NCBI GenBank assembly: GCA_027064665.1 | Contig: JAMOPH010000292.1 | Coordinates: 1 to 9,743 of the forward strand | DNA: 9,743 nucleotides | Direction: 5' to 3' | Source: a bacterium | Lineage (GTDB): Bacteria; UBP14; UBA6098; B30-G16 | Shown here: positions 7,844-9,743 of the stretch, in pieces | Layout: each line of letters opens with the position of its first letter | How positions within the stretch are numbered: position 1 is the first letter of the stretch | The notes under the pieces: model-generated | Told to the model about the DNA's origin: nothing | The model's input: the letters and a program-made list of their open reading frames with translations, nothing else | Databases searched by the model: none | Program-made: the position numbers and the translations under genes

Positions 7844-9163
7844 ATGAAAATGAGAGGGATTTTGGTCAAAATACTGCTTTTGGGTGCGGTTTTGTTGGGG
7901 ATTGCTTTTGCGCAGGACACCACGGATATAAAAATTGACAGGGGCATTCCGCCCCAGTGTGAGGAGTGTGGTCCCTGTCCTCAGGAGACACCCCCGGAAA
8001 ATCCTGTCTGCACTTGCTTTGACAAACTCGTGTTTCAGGATGCCGATATTAAGGCAGTTTTTGCTCTTCTTGCCGACACCGCCAATGTCAATATAGTCGT
8101 TGACCCCGATTTGAAGGTAAAGGTCAACTTGAGGCTTGAAAATGTCTCCTGGTGCCAGTTCTATGGTCTGCTGCTGGATCTGTATAATCTCAGGTCGGTC
8201 ACCAAAGAGGGATATTTCTATGTTCTTTCCAATGACAAATACTGGACCCAAAGATTCGGGGTCATTGATAATATAAACAAGGAAAAGCAACTTAAAAAGA
8301 GGGAGACCAGAATTTTCAGGGTAGAGAATGTCCCCGCCAGCCAACTTGTGGAGCCGGTTCAAACTGCGATGTCCTCGAACGGGAAAATTGTGGTTGATGA
8401 CGCCTCAAATTCCTTGATTATATCCGACCTTCCCGAAAATTTCCCCGCCATTGAGGCAATGATAGATTCATTAGATGTCCTCGGTCGCCAGATTGAAATC
8501 ACCTGCCAGATTGTTCAAATTGATAAATCCACTCTTGATGAACTTGGGGTTAACTGGCAGGTGCAGAAGGTTGACGGCGAGCTAACCGCCTCGGCTAATA
8601 TGAATCAGGTCGGTGGTGCGGGTGCCGCTGCAAGTATGGGAAATTTCACCTGGGGCATAATTTCAGGCGATTACCAGTTTAATATGAGACTTTCGGCGAT
8701 AATTTCTGAGGGCAAGGGAAGAGTCCTTGACCAACCGCACATCATCACTATGGACAACCTGCAGGCGGAAATTTTCTCCGGCAAACAAATCCCCATCAAC
8801 ACTCAGGATGAGGCTGGGAACATCATCACGCAGATGGTCTCAATCGGCACACGCCTTACGGTCACGCCCCGGATAACCAAGGACGACAAAATCACCCTTG
8901 AACTCAATGTTGAGCGGAGCGGCTATGCCTATGCCGCCGGCGGTTTTGAAATCACCACAAGGTCTGCAAAAACCACCCTCAATGTCAAATCCGGCGATAT
9001 CGTCGTCATCGGCGGTCTTGTGACCAACGAAAAGCAGGAAACTGACTACGGCGTTCCACTTATTAGGGATTTGCCCCTCATCGGGCGCCTTTTCAGGTTT
9101 AAATCGCATACTATCAACACCAGTGTTATCACTATATTTATAACCCCGACCATCCTTGATTAA
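7844..9163 (+). CDS. pilQ: PilQ-type secretin, short form
   Basis: 439 residues from ATG 7844. A signal peptide (about 1-23, ending A-F-A) is followed by a cysteine-rich linker (C39, C42, C45, C56, C58), then an STN/N0-type domain (about 60-130, L-V-F-Q-D-A-D-I-K-A-V-F), one secretin_N domain (about 150-210) and the secretin barrel (about 215-436). Barrel marks include R-V-L-D-Q-P-H-I-I-T, I-G-T-R-L-T-V-T-P-R-I, V-V-I-G-G-L-V, the lip motif G-V-P-L-I-R-D-L-P-L-I-G-R-L-F-R (403-418), and a closing I-T-I-F-I-T-P. It forms the outer-membrane channel for the pilus or for DNA. It lacks the AMIN domains normal in PilQ and is shorter than most. GTG 7829 and ATG 7850 are alternative starts; none has a clear Shine-Dalgarno site. 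An exporting GspD-type secretin is less likely given the pilMNOP context. Confidence 0.9.
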   Translation: MKMRGILVKILLLGAVLLGIAFAQDTTDIKIDRGIPPQCEECGPCPQETPPENPVCTCFDKLVFQDADIKAVFALLADTANVNIVVDPDLKVKVNLRLENVSWCQFYGLLLDLYNLRSVTKEGYFYVLSNDKYWTQRFGVIDNINKEKQLKKRETRIFRVENVPASQLVEPVQTAMSSNGKIVVDDASNSLIISDLPENFPAIEAMIDSLDVLGRQIEITCQIVQIDKSTLDELGVNWQVQKVDGELTASANMNQVGGAGAAASMGNFTWGIISGDYQFNMRLSAIISEGKGRVLDQPHIITMDNLQAEIFSGKQIPINTQDEAGNIITQMVSIGTRLTVTPRITKDDKITLELNVERSGYAYAAGGFEITTRSAKTTLNVKSGDIVVIGGLVTNEKQETDYGVPLIRDLPLIGRLFRFKSHTINTSVITIFITPTILD

Positions 9164-9167
9164 GAAA

Positions 9168-9172
9168 AGGAG
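9168..9172 (+). promoter_or_regulatory. Shine-Dalgarno site of kdsB
   Basis: AGGAG inside AAAAGGAGAGG, five bases before ATG 9178, in the 14-base spacer after pilQ. It is strong compared with pilM and pilQ, so kdsB is set up for its own efficient initiation on the shared transcript. Confidence 0.7.
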
Positions 9173-9177
9173 AGGCT

Positions 9178-9743
9178 ATGCAGGTGTTAGGTGTTATCCC
9201 CGCAAGATACGCATCCACGAGGTTCCCCGGCAAGATGCTGGCGCCCATTCTGGGCAAGCCGATGGTCCTGTGGGTGGCGGAAGCCGCCGCAAAATCCAAA
9301 CTTTTAGACCACTTTCTGGTCGCCACCGACGATGAGCGAATCGCAGATATCGCCGAGCACAACGGCTACGATGTCATTATAACCTCGCCATCCTGCCGCA
9401 ACGGAACAGAAAGGGTCGCCGAGGTCGCTAAAAAACTTCACCTGTATGAGATTCTGGTCAACATTCAGGGCGATGAACCCCTCATCACCGGCGAGATTAT
9501 TGACAAAGTCGTTGAGGACCTTCTCAATACCCCCGAGGCGGGCATATCCACAGGTTATGTCCCCATCCAGTCCGAGCGGAAGGCGAAGGACCCCAATGTG
9601 GTCAAGGTCGTCACCGACAAGGACGGTTTTGCGCTGTATTTCTCCCGTTCCGTCATTCCGTTTCAGAGGAATGGGATAGTCAAGCCCAGGCGCCACATCG
9701 GGATTTACGCATACCGCTGGGAGGAGATAATTCGCTACTCCCG
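9178..9743 (+). CDS. kdsB: CMP-Kdo synthetase (3-deoxy-manno-octulosonate cytidylyltransferase), 3'-truncated by the window
   Basis: 188 complete codons of a protein that is normally about 245-260 residues; the C-terminus lies beyond the window. KdsB activates Kdo with CTP to CMP-Kdo in the cytoplasm, the donor for the inner core of lipopolysaccharide. The N-terminal nucleotide-binding loop I-P-A-R-Y-A-S-T-R-F-P-G-K (7-19), R-N-G-T-E-R (74-79), N-I-Q-G-D-E-P (95-101, D99 at the magnesium position), V-V-K-V-V-T-D-K-D-G, Y-F-S-R-S-V-I-P (154-161) and R-H-I-G-I-Y-A-Y-R are all family hallmarks and intact. This distinguishes it from NeuA-type and other cytidylyltransferases. It follows pilQ by 14 bases with a strong ribosome binding site, so it is probably on the pil transcript. 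The presence of Kdo synthesis supports a lipopolysaccharide-bearing diderm. Confidence 0.95.
   Translation, partial: MQVLGVIPARYASTRFPGKMLAPILGKPMVLWVAEAAAKSKLLDHFLVATDDERIADIAEHNGYDVIITSPSCRNGTERVAEVAKKLHLYEILVNIQGDEPLITGEIIDKVVEDLLNTPEAGISTGYVPIQSERKAKDPNVVKVVTDKDGFALYFSRSVIPFQRNGIVKPRRHIGIYAYRWEEIIRYS

Overview
The window reads as chromosomal DNA of a Gram-negative (diderm) bacterium. It encodes a secretin that must sit in an outer membrane and the start of the CMP-Kdo synthase of lipopolysaccharide synthesis. All recognisable genes are on the + strand and packed tightly. Start codons are mixed: strong purine-rich Shine-Dalgarno sites precede comM, the DUF1573 gene, pilN and kdsB, while pilM and pilQ have none that I can see. 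I cannot name the phylum. The mix of domain architectures (an AMIN domain on the PilP-like protein, a DUF1573 lipoprotein-like export, a Trx-Trx-CcdA fusion) suggests a lineage outside the classical Proteobacteria, possibly an FCB-type or candidate phylum, but that is inference.

Layout. Positions 1-169 hold the 3' end of a gene for a small carbohydrate-binding (CBM48/AMPK glycogen-binding, E-set) domain. Positions 211-1746 encode a complete YifB/ComM-family AAA+ ATPase. After a 106-base gap with a plausible promoter comes a two-gene unit (1853-4248): an exported DUF1573 protein, and a membrane protein with two N-terminal thioredoxin-like domains fused to a CcdA/DsbD-type transmembrane domain. 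After a second gap of about 105 bases with a perfect TTGACA box comes a tight cluster, pilM-pilN-pilO-pilP-pilQ (4354-9163), with 4-base overlaps or very short spacers. The start of kdsB follows 14 bases later and runs off the right edge.

How the genes fit together. PilM (cytoplasmic, actin-like) binds the INLLP tail of PilN. PilN and PilO form the inner-membrane alignment complex, and the PilP-like protein links it to the PilQ secretin. Together they are the type IV pilus / DNA-uptake machine. ComM processes incoming single-stranded DNA during natural transformation, so its proximity fits a competence theme. The exported thiol-redox pair may act on exported cysteine proteins, and this PilQ has an unusual cluster of five cysteines just after its signal peptide. 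That last link is only a hypothesis.

Nothing here looks like a mobile element, CRISPR array, RNA gene or phage. The main departures from the textbook are in domain architecture: AMIN on PilP rather than PilQ, the short Cys-rich secretin, lysine-rich tails on PilO and PilN, and the Trx-Trx-CcdA fusion.
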